This document shows, piece by piece, positions 43,257-51,738 of a DNA stretch of 64,000 nucleotides. The DNA comes from Anaerolineales bacterium. Lineage in GTDB: Bacteria > Chloroflexota > Anaerolineae > Aggregatilineales > J027. The position numbers and the translations under genes were made by a program. Location: the NCBI GenBank assembly GCA_020634155.1, contig JACKCI010000002.1, positions 1,178,001 to 1,242,000 of the forward strand, in the 5' to 3' direction. Every line of letters begins with the position of its first letter. The first letter of the stretch is position 1. Below the pieces are notes generated by a model. That model saw nothing but the letters and a program-made list of their open reading frames with translations, did no database searches and had not been told where the DNA came from.

Positions 43257-43286
43257 AGAAAAAAGCCAGCACTACGCTGGCTTTCC
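43257..43286 (+). terminator. Symmetric terminator between rpe and rpmB
   Basis: GCCAGC (43265-43270) pairs with GCTGGC (43276-43281), flanked by an A-run and TTT. It can end rpe on the plus strand and rpmB on the minus strand. Confidence 0.75.
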
Positions 43287-43303
43287 CATAGCCTTGAATG
43301 GAA

Positions 43304-43516
43304 CTAGGCTTTGGCAGCCTCTTTTTTCGCAGTACGTGGGTCTTTGCCCATGGTCTTGATACATTTGGTGCACAAGGTACGCGAAACGAGTTGCCCACCT
43401 TCAACAATCTTCACTTTTTGAAGATTGGGCTTGAAGGTGCGTTTGGTCTTCTTTTGTGAGAACGGATTGTTCTGACCAAACTGTGTGTGTTTTCCACAAT
43501 ATTCACACTTCGCCAT
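43304..43516 (-). CDS. rpmB: 50S ribosomal protein L28 (zinc-binding type)
   Basis: A 70-residue L28. It starts MAKCEYCGKHTQFGQ, has the SHS-like NPFSQKKTKRTFKPNLQ core and later RTLCTKCIKTMGK. The two CxxC pairs form a zinc ribbon. The start at 43516 is fixed by family length. It is transcribed on the minus strand away from the Asp23 gene, sharing a promoter region. Confidence 0.95.
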   Translation of the reverse strand: MAKCEYCGKHTQFGQNNPFSQKKTKRTFKPNLQKVKIVEGGQLVSRTLCTKCIKTMGKDPRTAKKEAAKA

Positions 43517-43541
43517 GACTCTTCGCCTTAATCTGCTAAAA

Positions 43542-43590
43542 TTGGGGGAAATGCGAAGGCATGGTACCATATTTGCCCATTGTTGAGCAA
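43542..43590. promoter_or_regulatory. Overlapping divergent promoters of rpmB and the Asp23 operon
   Basis: The palindrome ATGGTACCAT (43561-43570) holds a -10-like TACCAT on each strand. Plus strand: TTGGGG (43542-43547), 17 bases, TACCAT (43565-43570). Minus strand: TTGCTC (plus 43585-43590), 18 bases, TACCAT (plus 43561-43566). Both -35 elements are weak. Confidence 0.4.
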
Positions 43591-43601
43591 GGCAAAATAT
43601 T

Positions 43602-43958
43602 GTGGCGACAAAAGAAAACGAACATGGAATAATAGAAATCTCGCCAACGGCCATTGCGTCGTTGGTTAGCCACGCTGTAACACAAACCTATGGGGTGGTT
43701 GGCATGGCGACGCCGAACCTCGCGTCGGACATCGCGGCTATTTTGACTCGTGACCCACATCGTGGGGTTGAGGTCAAAATCAACGATGATAACACCATTG
43801 CTATTGCCCTCTATGTTGTTTTAGAGTATGGCACACGCATTGCAAGCGTAGCAACCAGTATTATCAATAGTGTACGGTATACCGTCGAGAAACATTGTGG
43901 CCTGCCGGTGCAACAAGTCGAGGTGCATGTGCAGGGACTTAGGTTGGATGGCGAATGA
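43602..43958 (+). CDS. Asp23/Gls24-family envelope stress protein
   Basis: A 118-residue protein matching Asp23/DUF322. GIIEISPTAIASLVSHAVTQTYGVVGM is the typical N-terminus, and the end VRYTVEKHCGLPVQQVEVHVQGLRL is characteristic. It begins with GTG. In Gram-positive bacteria the gene commonly precedes fakA, as here, and the protein is linked to envelope homeostasis. Its stop overlaps fakA by 4 bases. Confidence 0.92.
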   Translation: MATKENEHGIIEISPTAIASLVSHAVTQTYGVVGMATPNLASDIAAILTRDPHRGVEVKINDDNTIAIALYVVLEYGTRIASVATSIINSVRYTVEKHCGLPVQQVEVHVQGLRLDGE

Positions 43959-45604
43959 GTGATGAACATCGGTCTTGTAATGGTAGACAGTTAAAAGAAC
44001 TGGCGGCGGCAGGCCTCAGTTGGCTAGAAAGCCACTACCGCCGCGTTAATGAACTTAATGTTTTTCCGGTTCCAGATGGTGACACGGGTACCAATATGCT
44101 CCTCACCATGCGGAACGCCAACAAGGAAATTACCCAACTCGACTCGACCCATGTTGGCAAGGTCGCGGGGCAAATCGCGCATGGGGCCATGATGGGGTCA
44201 CGCGGCAACTCCGGCACTATCCTATCCCAACTATGGCTTGGCTTTGCCCGCACTATTGGTGAGGCCCGTGAACTGGATGTCGAGTTAGCAGTTAAGGCCT
44301 TCCGTACCGCTACCGATACTGCCTATCGCGGGGTCCAGCGTCCAGTTGAAGGGACTATCCTCACCGTTGCCCGTGAGATGACCGAGGAGGCCGAGGCCCT
44401 TACAGGCAAGGTCGAGAATCTGGTCGAATTGCTGGAGAAAATGGTGGCACGCGGTTGGGATGCCGTCCAGCGTACCCCCGAACTGTTACCCACCCTCAAA
44501 AATGCAGGTGTGGTTGATTCCGGCGGCACAGGCTTAATGTACGTCCTTGAAGGCATGCTCCGTCACATCAAGGGCCAACCCACCATTATCGAAGGGGAGG
44601 CTGACTATGATGAGGCCTTGGAGCCAGAGCATGAGGGCGGGCAATATGTCCACCCCGGCGAAAACTTCTACGATGTGCAATTTGTGATTAAGGGCAACCA
44701 ACTCAATGTCGAGACCATCAAGGTTGCCATTGAGCGCATGGGCGAGTCAGCGGTGGTGGTCAAGTCTGATCTAGCCGTCAAGGTGCATGTCCATGTCCAC
44801 AATCCCGGCATTCCCCTCAACTATGCCGCCAATATCGGGCAAATCACCGATGTGGTGGTTGAGAATATGCTCGAACAATATGAGGAATTCCTGAGCCGCC
44901 GCCAGCCTGAACCAACCGCCACCATTCAGCAGGTTGAAGCAGGTCAGATTGCGGTGATTGCGGTCACGCCGGGGCCGGGTCTTGCCTCGGTCTTCCAACA
45001 ATTGGGTGTGGCAGCCTTGGTCAATGGTGGACAGACCAACAACCCCAGCGTTGAGGAATTTGTCAAAACCATTGAGGCCCTAGAGACCGACAAAATCATC
45101 GTATTGCCTAACAACAAGAATATCATTTTGACGGCTCAACAGGTGGCGAATTTAGTCCAAGACCGCCAGATTGTGGTCATTCCCACCCGCACCGTCCCCC
45201 AAGGCATTAGCGCTATGTTCCCCTATCAACCTGATGGCGAACTGGACACGGTGGCCCAAGCAATGGAAGCCGCCAAAGATAACATCATTTCTGGCGAAGT
45301 GACCACCGCCGTGCGTGATGTCGAGCTAGACGGAGTTGATGTCAAAGAGGGGCAGATTATCGGGCTACTGGATGGCAAATTGCGCGTCTCAACCGACTCT
45401 TTAGAGCAAGCCGTCCATGAACTCCTTAGTTATGTTGAGGACATTGACGACATGGAGATTGTGACCCTCTACTACGGGGCCGACATCGGAGAAGATGATG
45501 CTTTCGCTTTGGTCGAGTTTTTGCAAGAGATCTATCCTGACTTGGAATTTGAGACGGTTCTCGGCGGTCAGCCTTATTATCCCTATATCCTGAGTGTCGA
45601 ATGA
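43955..45604 (+). CDS. fakA: Fatty acid kinase ATP-binding subunit FakA (DAK2/DhaL plus DegV-like C-terminus)
   Basis: A 549-residue protein. The N-terminal DhaL-type kinase domain has NVFPVPDGDTGTNMLLTM (Mg-ADP-binding Asp residues), MGSRGNSGTILSQLW and VDSGGTGLMYVLEGML. The middle and C-terminal parts contain the FakA-specific region that docks FakB. It phosphorylates FakB-bound fatty acids for phospholipid synthesis. The gene overlaps the Asp23 gene and the first fakB by 4 bases each. Confidence 0.94.
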   Translation: MSDEHRSCNGRQLKELAAAGLSWLESHYRRVNELNVFPVPDGDTGTNMLLTMRNANKEITQLDSTHVGKVAGQIAHGAMMGSRGNSGTILSQLWLGFARTIGEARELDVELAVKAFRTATDTAYRGVQRPVEGTILTVAREMTEEAEALTGKVENLVELLEKMVARGWDAVQRTPELLPTLKNAGVVDSGGTGLMYVLEGMLRHIKGQPTIIEGEADYDEALEPEHEGGQYVHPGENFYDVQFVIKGNQLNVETIKVAIERMGESAVVVKSDLAVKVHVHVHNPGIPLNYAANIGQITDVVVENMLEQYEEFLSRRQPEPTATIQQVEAGQIAVIAVTPGPGLASVFQQLGVAALVNGGQTNNPSVEEFVKTIEALETDKIIVLPNNKNIILTAQQVANLVQDRQIVVIPTRTVPQGISAMFPYQPDGELDTVAQAMEAAKDNIISGEVTTAVRDVELDGVDVKEGQIIGLLDGKLRVSTDSLEQAVHELLSYVEDIDDMEIVTLYYGADIGEDDAFALVEFLQEIYPDLEFETVLGGQPYYPYILSVE

Positions 45605-46458
45605 TCCGCATCGTAACTGATAGCACCGCCTTATTCATAGACCCTGCACTGGTCAAGCACCATCATATCGAAGTGGTGCCAGTCTATGTTCGCTTTGGCG
45701 ACCAGCGCCTGCGCTTGGGCTTTGATATTGACCCTGAAGAGTTTCTCTACCGAATGCAGCACTACGAGACCCCGCCTGTACTGGAGCCACCGAGCATTGA
45801 TGAATTATACAATATCTATGCCCGTCTCAATCGAGAAACCACCCAGATTATGTCGTTGCATATCTCTGACCAGTTAGCCGATGTCTGTAAACATGCCTTA
45901 GCTGCCAGCAAGATGCTACTCGGACGCTGCGACATTGCCGTTATCGATTCACAGATGCTATCAGCAGGCCTAGGGATGTTGGTGGAACACGCCGCCTATT
46001 TAGCTATGCAGACCAACGATCTTGAGGCTGCTGTGCGTGAAGTACGGCGGGCTATTCCGCGTCTCTATGGGGTCTTCTACGTCCAATCCATGAAGACCAT
46101 CTGCCGCCATGACTTGATTACTGAATCGCAAGCGATTCTTGGTTCTATGCTGGGTATTATGCCCTGTGTCACGATTGAGGAAGGCCAACTGACCATTATG
46201 GAAAAGGCCCTCAATCATCATCAGGCCATTGATAAGCTGGTGGAGTTCGCCACTGAATTTACCCAGATTGAGCAACTGGTGATTTTGCATCATAGCACGA
46301 CCTTAACCGAACCTGTGCGCCAGCTCCAAGACCGCTTGGCCCTTGAATTGGGTGGCGCTAATTTCCCCACGCAAGTTTATGACGGCTCTATTGCGACCTT
46401 TCTCGGCCCCGATGCAACGGGCATTATGATCTTTGAGAGCGAAGAAGATGAAGATTAG
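45601..46458 (+). CDS. fakB: DegV-family fatty-acid-binding protein (FakB-like), copy 1
   Basis: A 285-residue DegV protein. It begins IRIVTDSTALFIDP, with the Thr-Asp-Ser head-group loop of the family, and continues VPVYVRFGDQRLRLG. It presents a fatty acid to FakA. The motif LSAGLGMLVEHAAYL is the usual DegV helix. It is coupled to fakA by a 4-base overlap and shares about the same length with copy 2 but is diverged, suggesting different acyl-chain preference. Confidence 0.93.
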   Translation: MIRIVTDSTALFIDPALVKHHHIEVVPVYVRFGDQRLRLGFDIDPEEFLYRMQHYETPPVLEPPSIDELYNIYARLNRETTQIMSLHISDQLADVCKHALAASKMLLGRCDIAVIDSQMLSAGLGMLVEHAAYLAMQTNDLEAAVREVRRAIPRLYGVFYVQSMKTICRHDLITESQAILGSMLGIMPCVTIEEGQLTIMEKALNHHQAIDKLVEFATEFTQIEQLVILHHSTTLTEPVRQLQDRLALELGGANFPTQVYDGSIATFLGPDATGIMIFESEEDED

Positions 46459-47287
46459 CATTCTAACGGATAGTACCGCCGACCTTGCTGCCAGTTGGGT
46501 CGCGCAGTATAACATCCGCGTCGTCCCCGTCTATGTCAATTTTGGCGATGAAAGCTTTGTGGATGATGGCGTAGCCTTACCGCGTAGTGAATTCTATGCC
46601 CGCCTTGCCCATGCTCCCGAACTGCCCACAACGGCGGCTCCCCCTCCCGGTATCGTTGAGGAAGCCTACCGCGACCTTTTGCGTGACGCTGACCATGTGG
46701 TGACGATTACGGTAGCGGCTGACCTCAGTGGCGTTCACAATAGCATGGCCTTAGCCGCCAACAATGTCGCACCAGACAAAATCACAGTCTTGGATAGCGG
46801 CACCCTCTCAATGGGGCTTGGCTGGCAGGTTATTGCTGCCGCCGAAGCAGCCCATAAGGGTGCTGACCTTGCGGCTGTTCTAGAGGCTGCTCGTCGCGCT
46901 CGACAAAAAGGACAAGTCTATGCTGCACTCGATACCTTTGAATTTTTGAGAAAGGGCGGACGGGTCAGTTGGATTAAAGCCGGTCTCGGCTCCTTGCTGC
47001 AAATCAAGCCGATTGTGGCGGTCAAAGATGGCAAGGTTGAACCCGCCGGACGGGTACGTACCTTCAAGAAAGCCTTTGATGAAATGGTCAAACTAGCTCA
47101 TACCCAAGTTCCCTTAGAACGATTAGCTGTATTGCACTCCAATGCCCCTGACCGCGCCGAACAATTGCGCCAAGCGTTGGTCGATATTGCCCCTGCTGAA
47201 GATGTTGTGATTGCTGATGTGACCACCGCCATTGGCACCCATGTCGGGCCGGGGGGTATTGGGCTGGCAATGGTAACAGCAGGATAA
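46448..47287 (+). CDS. fakB: DegV-family fatty-acid-binding protein (FakB-like), copy 2
   Basis: A 279-residue DegV protein starting KISILTDSTADLAASW. VPVYVNFGDESFVDDGVAL, TSAAPPPG-like ELPTTAAPPPGIVEEAY, LSMGLGWQVIAAAEAA and FLRKGGRVSWIKAGLGSLLQIKPI are diagnostic. The His/Arg that contacts FakA lies in the latter region in known structures. The start overlaps copy 1 by 11 bases. It ends 7 bases before recG. Confidence 0.94.
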   Translation: MKISILTDSTADLAASWVAQYNIRVVPVYVNFGDESFVDDGVALPRSEFYARLAHAPELPTTAAPPPGIVEEAYRDLLRDADHVVTITVAADLSGVHNSMALAANNVAPDKITVLDSGTLSMGLGWQVIAAAEAAHKGADLAAVLEAARRARQKGQVYAALDTFEFLRKGGRVSWIKAGLGSLLQIKPIVAVKDGKVEPAGRVRTFKKAFDEMVKLAHTQVPLERLAVLHSNAPDRAEQLRQALVDIAPAEDVVIADVTTAIGTHVGPGGIGLAMVTAG

Positions 47288-47294
47288 ACATACA

Positions 47295-49844
47295 ATGCCA
47301 TCTGCACTTGAAACACTTATCAAAATCCTGCGTCTAGAGCAGGAAACGGGTTACAAAAATACGGCGGTCATTGGCGGTCTCGAATCCTATAGCCCCAATT
47401 GGCGGCGTGATGCTGCCGAGCAAGCCAAGACCCCCCAGCAACAGGCCTTGATTGAGGAACTCAGTCAGGTATTAGCCCACTATAGCCAAGACGATGACCG
47501 TGCAGCGCGTCAGCAGTACGTTAAGTACATGTTGGGGCGCATTACAGGACGGGTCACCCCCAGCCCCGATTTTGTGGTAGAGGCACCCGAAACACAACCG
47601 CCGACAACCACGCTCTCGCCGCCAGAAGCAGGTGACGATGATGACCAGCAACCCAGCATGGTTGACGTTTTTCTCGAAGTCGATGAGGTTATTCAGCCAT
47701 CGGTTCCCAAGGCACCCACCGTCCGCAAGCCCAAGCCACGCCGTCCATCCCGCAAACGCTTCGACTTGGAGAGTGCAACGGCTGACCTTGAGAAACTCAA
47801 TCAACCTGTAACAGCCCTCAAGGGGGTGGGGGAAACCCGCGCCGAACAACTTGCCAAACTGGGGCTGTATACCCTCAATGACTTGCTCTTTCATTTTCCA
47901 CGCCGCTACGATGATTACACCCGCCTTTTGCCGATTAATCGCCTCGTCGTGGGCCAACAGCATGTCGTGATTGGCACGGTCAAAGTCGTCACAGAACACA
48001 TGGCCCGCGCCAATTTGCCCTATGTGCGGGTCATCTTGACTGACGGTAGTGCCGATTTGAGGATGTCCTTCTTCAATCAAAGCTACCTCAAGCGCCTCCT
48101 CAAACCCGGTATGCAGATTGTGGTCTATGGCAAGGTGGAGAACTATCGGGGTGAGCCAACCATGAACAACCCCGAATGGGAGCCAGTTGACCAGAAAAGT
48201 CTCCAGCAAGGCAGTATTGTACCCGTGTACCCGCTCACCAAGGGCATTGGTGCCAAGGTGATGCGAAAGCTCATGCAGCAGGTTGTAGATACCTATGCCG
48301 CCAAGGTCGTTGATTACATTCCCTCCAGCGTCCTCGACCGCACCCAAATGGTTGATTTAGGCTGGGCCTTGCGCCAAATCCATTTCCCTGAGAACTGGGA
48401 CTATATCGAGTATGCAATGGAGCGTGTGGCCTTCGATGAACTGCTTTTGCTCCAACTCGGCGTCCTCGCCAAGCGTCAAGCATGGCAGGCCGTCCCCGGT
48501 ATACCCTTAACTATTGATGATGGCTGGCTAGAGCAATTCAAGTCCAGCCTGCCCTATGAACTGACCAGCACGCAATTGCGTTCAATCGAGTCGATCCGGC
48601 ACGATGTCGCCAAAGATGTCCCCATGAACCGCTTATTGCAGGGGGATGTTGGCTCTGGTAAGACGGTGGTGGCGGCTGTAACTCTTGCCCTTGCTGTCCT
48701 AAATGGCAAGCAAGCGGCATTGATGGCTCCTACTAGCATCCTTGCCGAGCAACACTACCAGAGCCTAACCCGCTTATTGACACCGCTTTTGGGCGATGCG
48801 GTGACTATCCAACTCTTGACAGGTGCCACACCTGAAGCCAAGCGCCAAGAGATTTATGGCGGTCTAGCAGATGGAAGCATTGCGTTAGTTATCGGCACCC
48901 AAGCCTTAATTCAACGCGGAGTCGAATTTGCGGATTTAGCCTTAGCCGTGATTGATGAGCAACACCGTTTCGGGGTGGAGGAGCGTGGTGCTTTGCGCGG
49001 CAAGGGTACCAATCCCCATATCTTGGTCATGACCGCTACTCCCATCCCACGCACCCTTGCCTTAACCTTATTTGCTGACCTTGATTTGACCATTCTAGAT
49101 GAGATGCCACCGGGGCGTACCCCGATTGACACCCGCTTGCTGTTCAATACAGAGCAGGCCCGCGCTCATAGTTTCATTCGCAATCAGTTGGAGCAGGGCC
49201 GCCAAGCCTTTATCATCTATCCCTTGGTCGAGGCGTCTGATAGCCTCGATGTTGGGTCGGCGGTGGAGGCCTATGAGGATTTGCAGAAAAATACTTTTCC
49301 CGACTATCGCCTTGCTCTGCTGCATGGGCGGATGTCCCCCGCCGAGAAAGATGCGGTGATGGCGGCTTTTGCTGCGGGGGAGACCCATGTTCTCGTCTCG
49401 ACCTCAGTCATTGAGGTGGGCATTGATATTCCCAATGCCTCCGTTATTGTGATTGAAGGTGCTAATCGCTTTGGCCTAGCACAATTGCATCAAATGCGCG
49501 GACGGGTAGGGCGCGGTCAACATCGCTCCTACTGTTTGCTGATTAGTGCCAGCGAAGACCCCGACGTGGTAGACCGCCTCAAGGCCTTTGAAGCGACCAC
49601 TGACGGCTTTGTGTTAGCAGAATTGGATTGGAAATTGCGCGGTCCCGGTGATTTATTGGGGACACGCCAAGCGGGTTTTGGCGCTGCCAAGATGAATTCG
49701 GTCAAAGATATTCATTTGGTGGAGTTGGCCCAATACGAAAGCCAAGCCATTTATGCCGAAGACCCTAATTTAAGTTTACCCGAACATTCCCTTATCGCAC
49801 GGCGTATTGAACAATTACAGCGCCGTGAGACGGATTTAAGCTAA
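47295..49844 (+). CDS. recG: ATP-dependent DNA helicase RecG
   Basis: An 849-residue helicase, longer than the usual 690. About 165 extra N-terminal residues (acidic and Pro-rich, ending in a basic KPRRPSRKR segment) precede the wedge domain that starts GVGETRAEQLAKLGLYTLNDLLFHFPRRY. The motor has Walker A GDVGSGKTVVA (about residue 451), DEQHRFGVEER, MTATPIPRTLALTLFADLD and QMRGRVGRGQHRSYC. It remodels stalled replication forks and Holliday junctions. Its place between fakB and coaD is common in several phyla. Confidence 0.95.
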   Translation: MPSALETLIKILRLEQETGYKNTAVIGGLESYSPNWRRDAAEQAKTPQQQALIEELSQVLAHYSQDDDRAARQQYVKYMLGRITGRVTPSPDFVVEAPETQPPTTTLSPPEAGDDDDQQPSMVDVFLEVDEVIQPSVPKAPTVRKPKPRRPSRKRFDLESATADLEKLNQPVTALKGVGETRAEQLAKLGLYTLNDLLFHFPRRYDDYTRLLPINRLVVGQQHVVIGTVKVVTEHMARANLPYVRVILTDGSADLRMSFFNQSYLKRLLKPGMQIVVYGKVENYRGEPTMNNPEWEPVDQKSLQQGSIVPVYPLTKGIGAKVMRKLMQQVVDTYAAKVVDYIPSSVLDRTQMVDLGWALRQIHFPENWDYIEYAMERVAFDELLLLQLGVLAKRQAWQAVPGIPLTIDDGWLEQFKSSLPYELTSTQLRSIESIRHDVAKDVPMNRLLQGDVGSGKTVVAAVTLALAVLNGKQAALMAPTSILAEQHYQSLTRLLTPLLGDAVTIQLLTGATPEAKRQEIYGGLADGSIALVIGTQALIQRGVEFADLALAVIDEQHRFGVEERGALRGKGTNPHILVMTATPIPRTLALTLFADLDLTILDEMPPGRTPIDTRLLFNTEQARAHSFIRNQLEQGRQAFIIYPLVEASDSLDVGSAVEAYEDLQKNTFPDYRLALLHGRMSPAEKDAVMAAFAAGETHVLVSTSVIEVGIDIPNASVIVIEGANRFGLAQLHQMRGRVGRGQHRSYCLLISASEDPDVVDRLKAFEATTDGFVLAELDWKLRGPGDLLGTRQAGFGAAKMNSVKDIHLVELAQYESQAIYAEDPNLSLPEHSLIARRIEQLQRRETDLS

Positions 49845-49859
49845 AAGGAGTAGCGCCGT

Positions 49860-50363
49860 ATGCGCCGTGCTGTATTCCCCGGTTCCTTTAACCCTGTTCA
49901 CATGGGTCACCTCGATATTATCAAGCGAGCAGTGCGGGTTTTTGATGAGGTTGTGGTGGCCGTCTATGAAAACCCGCCCGGTAAGCAGATTATCTTTGAT
50001 ACCCATGAGCGGGTTGCCCTTCTTGAGGAAGCCGTAAAAGATATTCCTCATGTAGTAGTTGCATCATATCGGGGATTAACTGTAGACTATGTAACAGCAG
50101 TCGATGCCTTTATTTTGATTCGTGGCATGCGTGTGTTTTCAGATTTTGAGTTTGAGTTTCGGATGGCGTTGGCGAATCAGCGGCTGGCACCGCACATTGA
50201 AATGATCAATTTTATTACAGGTGAGCAATTTATTCACATTAGTTCATCTACGGTGCGGGAGATTGCTATGCTCGGCGGGGATGTTTCTACGATGGTTCCC
50301 CCTCATGTCAATCGTGCCCTGCGTGAGCGTTTTGCCCAACTGCAAGCTGAGGATGGGATTTAA
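49860..50363 (+). CDS. coaD: Phosphopantetheine adenylyltransferase
   Basis: A 167-residue nucleotidyltransferase. The ATP-binding motif reads FPGSFNPVHMGHLDII in place of the usual GSFDPxTxGH. RGMRVFSDFEFEFRMALANQRLAP and ISSSTVREIAMLGGDVS are canonical. It makes dephospho-CoA from 4'-phosphopantetheine. It follows recG by 15 bases and precedes the coiled-coil gene by 5. AAAGGAG lies before the ATG. Confidence 0.95.
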   Translation: MRRAVFPGSFNPVHMGHLDIIKRAVRVFDEVVVAVYENPPGKQIIFDTHERVALLEEAVKDIPHVVVASYRGLTVDYVTAVDAFILIRGMRVFSDFEFEFRMALANQRLAPHIEMINFITGEQFIHISSSTVREIAMLGGDVSTMVPPHVNRALRERFAQLQAEDGI

Positions 50364-50368
50364 CAAAG

Positions 50369-50941
50369 ATGGATATACAACATTTAGTAGACCGTCTAGA
50401 AGATTTAATTGATGTTGGGCGGCATGTCCCAATGAGCCGCTTCACCATGATTGACGAAGAACGGGCGCTGGAACTGATTGACCAGATGCGTATTTCAATC
50501 CCTGAACAGATTGAGAAAGCCACCCGTATCGTCAACCAGCGCGATCAGTTGATTGCGCGTGCTAACGAAGATGCAACCCACATGATTGATATGGCGCGTG
50601 AGCAACGCGAAGAACTGGTCAATCGGGACACGATTGTCCAGTCTGCCAAACATCGTGCCGATGGCATCATCAGTCAAGCCAACTTAGAAGCCGAGCGTAT
50701 TCGTGATGAAGCGGACGGCTATGTAATGGATGTCTTGAAAGAGTTGGAGAGCCACTTGCTGCGAACTCTGACAATTGTTCGCAATGGTATCACCAAGCTT
50801 GTCCAAGACCGTGAAATCCGTAGCCAGAGCATGACTCAGTTACAACAGCAACAACAACAGGCTGTGGAGCCTGTGGTGCCGCCTATCGCTGTACCGCAAC
50901 CCCTCCATGTTGAGCAAGATGAACTGGTTGATGCCGAGTAA
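50369..50941 (+). CDS. Coiled-coil protein of the coaD neighbourhood
   Basis: A 190-residue protein that is largely coiled coil from about residue 45 to 150 (AREQREELVNRDTIVQSAKHRADGIISQANLEAERIRDEADG), then a Gln-rich segment and a Pro/Val tail. The pattern resembles ATPase-subunit-like or DivIVA-like proteins often found next to coaD in Chloroflexota and actinobacteria. Function is unknown. It starts 5 bases after coaD. Confidence 0.85.
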   Translation: MDIQHLVDRLEDLIDVGRHVPMSRFTMIDEERALELIDQMRISIPEQIEKATRIVNQRDQLIARANEDATHMIDMAREQREELVNRDTIVQSAKHRADGIISQANLEAERIRDEADGYVMDVLKELESHLLRTLTIVRNGITKLVQDREIRSQSMTQLQQQQQQAVEPVVPPIAVPQPLHVEQDELVDAE

Positions 50942-50946
50942 TGCCC

Positions 50947-50975
50947 TTGTTTTAGACCTCGAAACGTGATAAGAT
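50947..50975 (+). promoter_or_regulatory. Promoter of rpmF
   Basis: TTGTTT (50947-50952), 17 bases, TAAGAT (50970-50975). An inverted repeat CGAAACG (50960-50966) / CGTTTCG (50981-50987) brackets the -10, so it could be an operator. Confidence 0.45.
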
Positions 50976-51019
50976 GCGGGCGTTTCGTTAGGCCGTATCT
51001 ATCGTTAAAGGGTATTATT

Positions 51020-51208
51020 ATGGGGCCTTTGCCAAAACGTAAGCTTTCACGCCGCCGCAAGTACAACCGTCGGTCACACGATTCCTTGACCCCGACGCAT
51101 TTGGTTCGTTGCGACGAATGTGGTGAATATAAACCTTCCCATCAAGTTTGTCCGCATTGCGGCACCTACAAAGGCCGCGAAGTCGTTCAAATCGAAGAAG
51201 AAGAATAG
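51020..51208 (+). CDS. rpmF: 50S ribosomal protein L32
   Basis: A 62-residue L32. LPKRKLSRRRKYNRRSH is the basic N-terminus, and CDECGEYKPSHQVCPHC holds the four zinc-ribbon cysteines. The usual AVPKRK start is GPLPKRK here. AAAGGG lies 7 bases before the ATG. Unlike most bacteria, no DUF177 (YceD) gene precedes it. Confidence 0.95.
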   Translation: MGPLPKRKLSRRRKYNRRSHDSLTPTHLVRCDECGEYKPSHQVCPHCGTYKGREVVQIEEEE

Positions 51209-51225
51209 ATTTATTCTTCCCAAAC

Positions 51226-51717
51226 ATGATGGCTAGTTGTGATAATAGACCGCCTCTCGCGTGTGTGGATGCGGTCTTTTGCATTTTTCGCCCCCCCCTT
51301 GAATCTGATATTCCTGCACTCCATGCTATTTGCCGCCCCGATGCCCCCCTATCCGAAACAACTGAATTGGTAAACCGCTCCATGCGCCTTTCCCACCAGC
51401 AACGTGGCGCAGGCTTAGTTGGTGTCGTTGATGAGCACCCTTGTGCATTTGGCCTATTGACCCGCTGGCCCCTTGTCGGTGAAATAAGTGACTTAATGGT
51501 GCGTGAAGACTTACGCGGTCGGGGAATTGGAACCCGCCTCATTGCCGAATTGACACAAATTGCAGCGCAGATGCAAATTCAGACGCTTGAAATTGGAGTA
51601 ATGGCCTCCAATAGTCGTGCTTTAGCCTTGTATCAACGCCTCGGCTTTGTGGAACATCGACGGCTGACGATACAAGTTCACTCTCAACCAGAAACCATTA
51701 TTTATCTTCAGAAATGA
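51226..51717 (+). CDS. GNAT-family acetyltransferase
   Basis: About 163 residues. The GNAT fold is shown by FRPPLESDIPALHAI, DLMVREDLRGRGIGTRLIAEL (acetyl-CoA pyrophosphate loop) and VMASNSRALALYQRLGF. Substrate is unknown. The start is uncertain: ATG 51226 has no ribosome binding site and the region to 51280 overlaps the likely rpmF terminator. GTG 51265 is an alternative nearer the conserved domain. Confidence 0.82.
   Translation: MMASCDNRPPLACVDAVFCIFRPPLESDIPALHAICRPDAPLSETTELVNRSMRLSHQQRGAGLVGVVDEHPCAFGLLTRWPLVGEISDLMVREDLRGRGIGTRLIAELTQIAAQMQIQTLEIGVMASNSRALALYQRLGFVEHRRLTIQVHSQPETIIYLQK
51248..51280 (+). terminator. Probable terminator of rpmF inside the GNAT N-terminal region
   Basis: GACCGC (51248-51253) pairs with GCGGTC (51271-51276), followed by TTTT. 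It lies 40 bases after the rpmF stop and within the candidate start region of the GNAT gene, so it may limit read-through. Confidence 0.55.
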
Positions 51718-51738
51718 ACTAAAGGTGAGGTAGTCTCT

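Noticed and set aside
44035..44253. Open frames opposite the FakA gene
   Set aside because: They mirror the conserved DhaL domain, have no ribosome binding site and no plausible protein signature.
51148..51225. Earlier start for the GNAT gene overlapping rpmF
   Set aside because: It would overlap L32 and its terminator and adds a basic segment unlike GNAT proteins.
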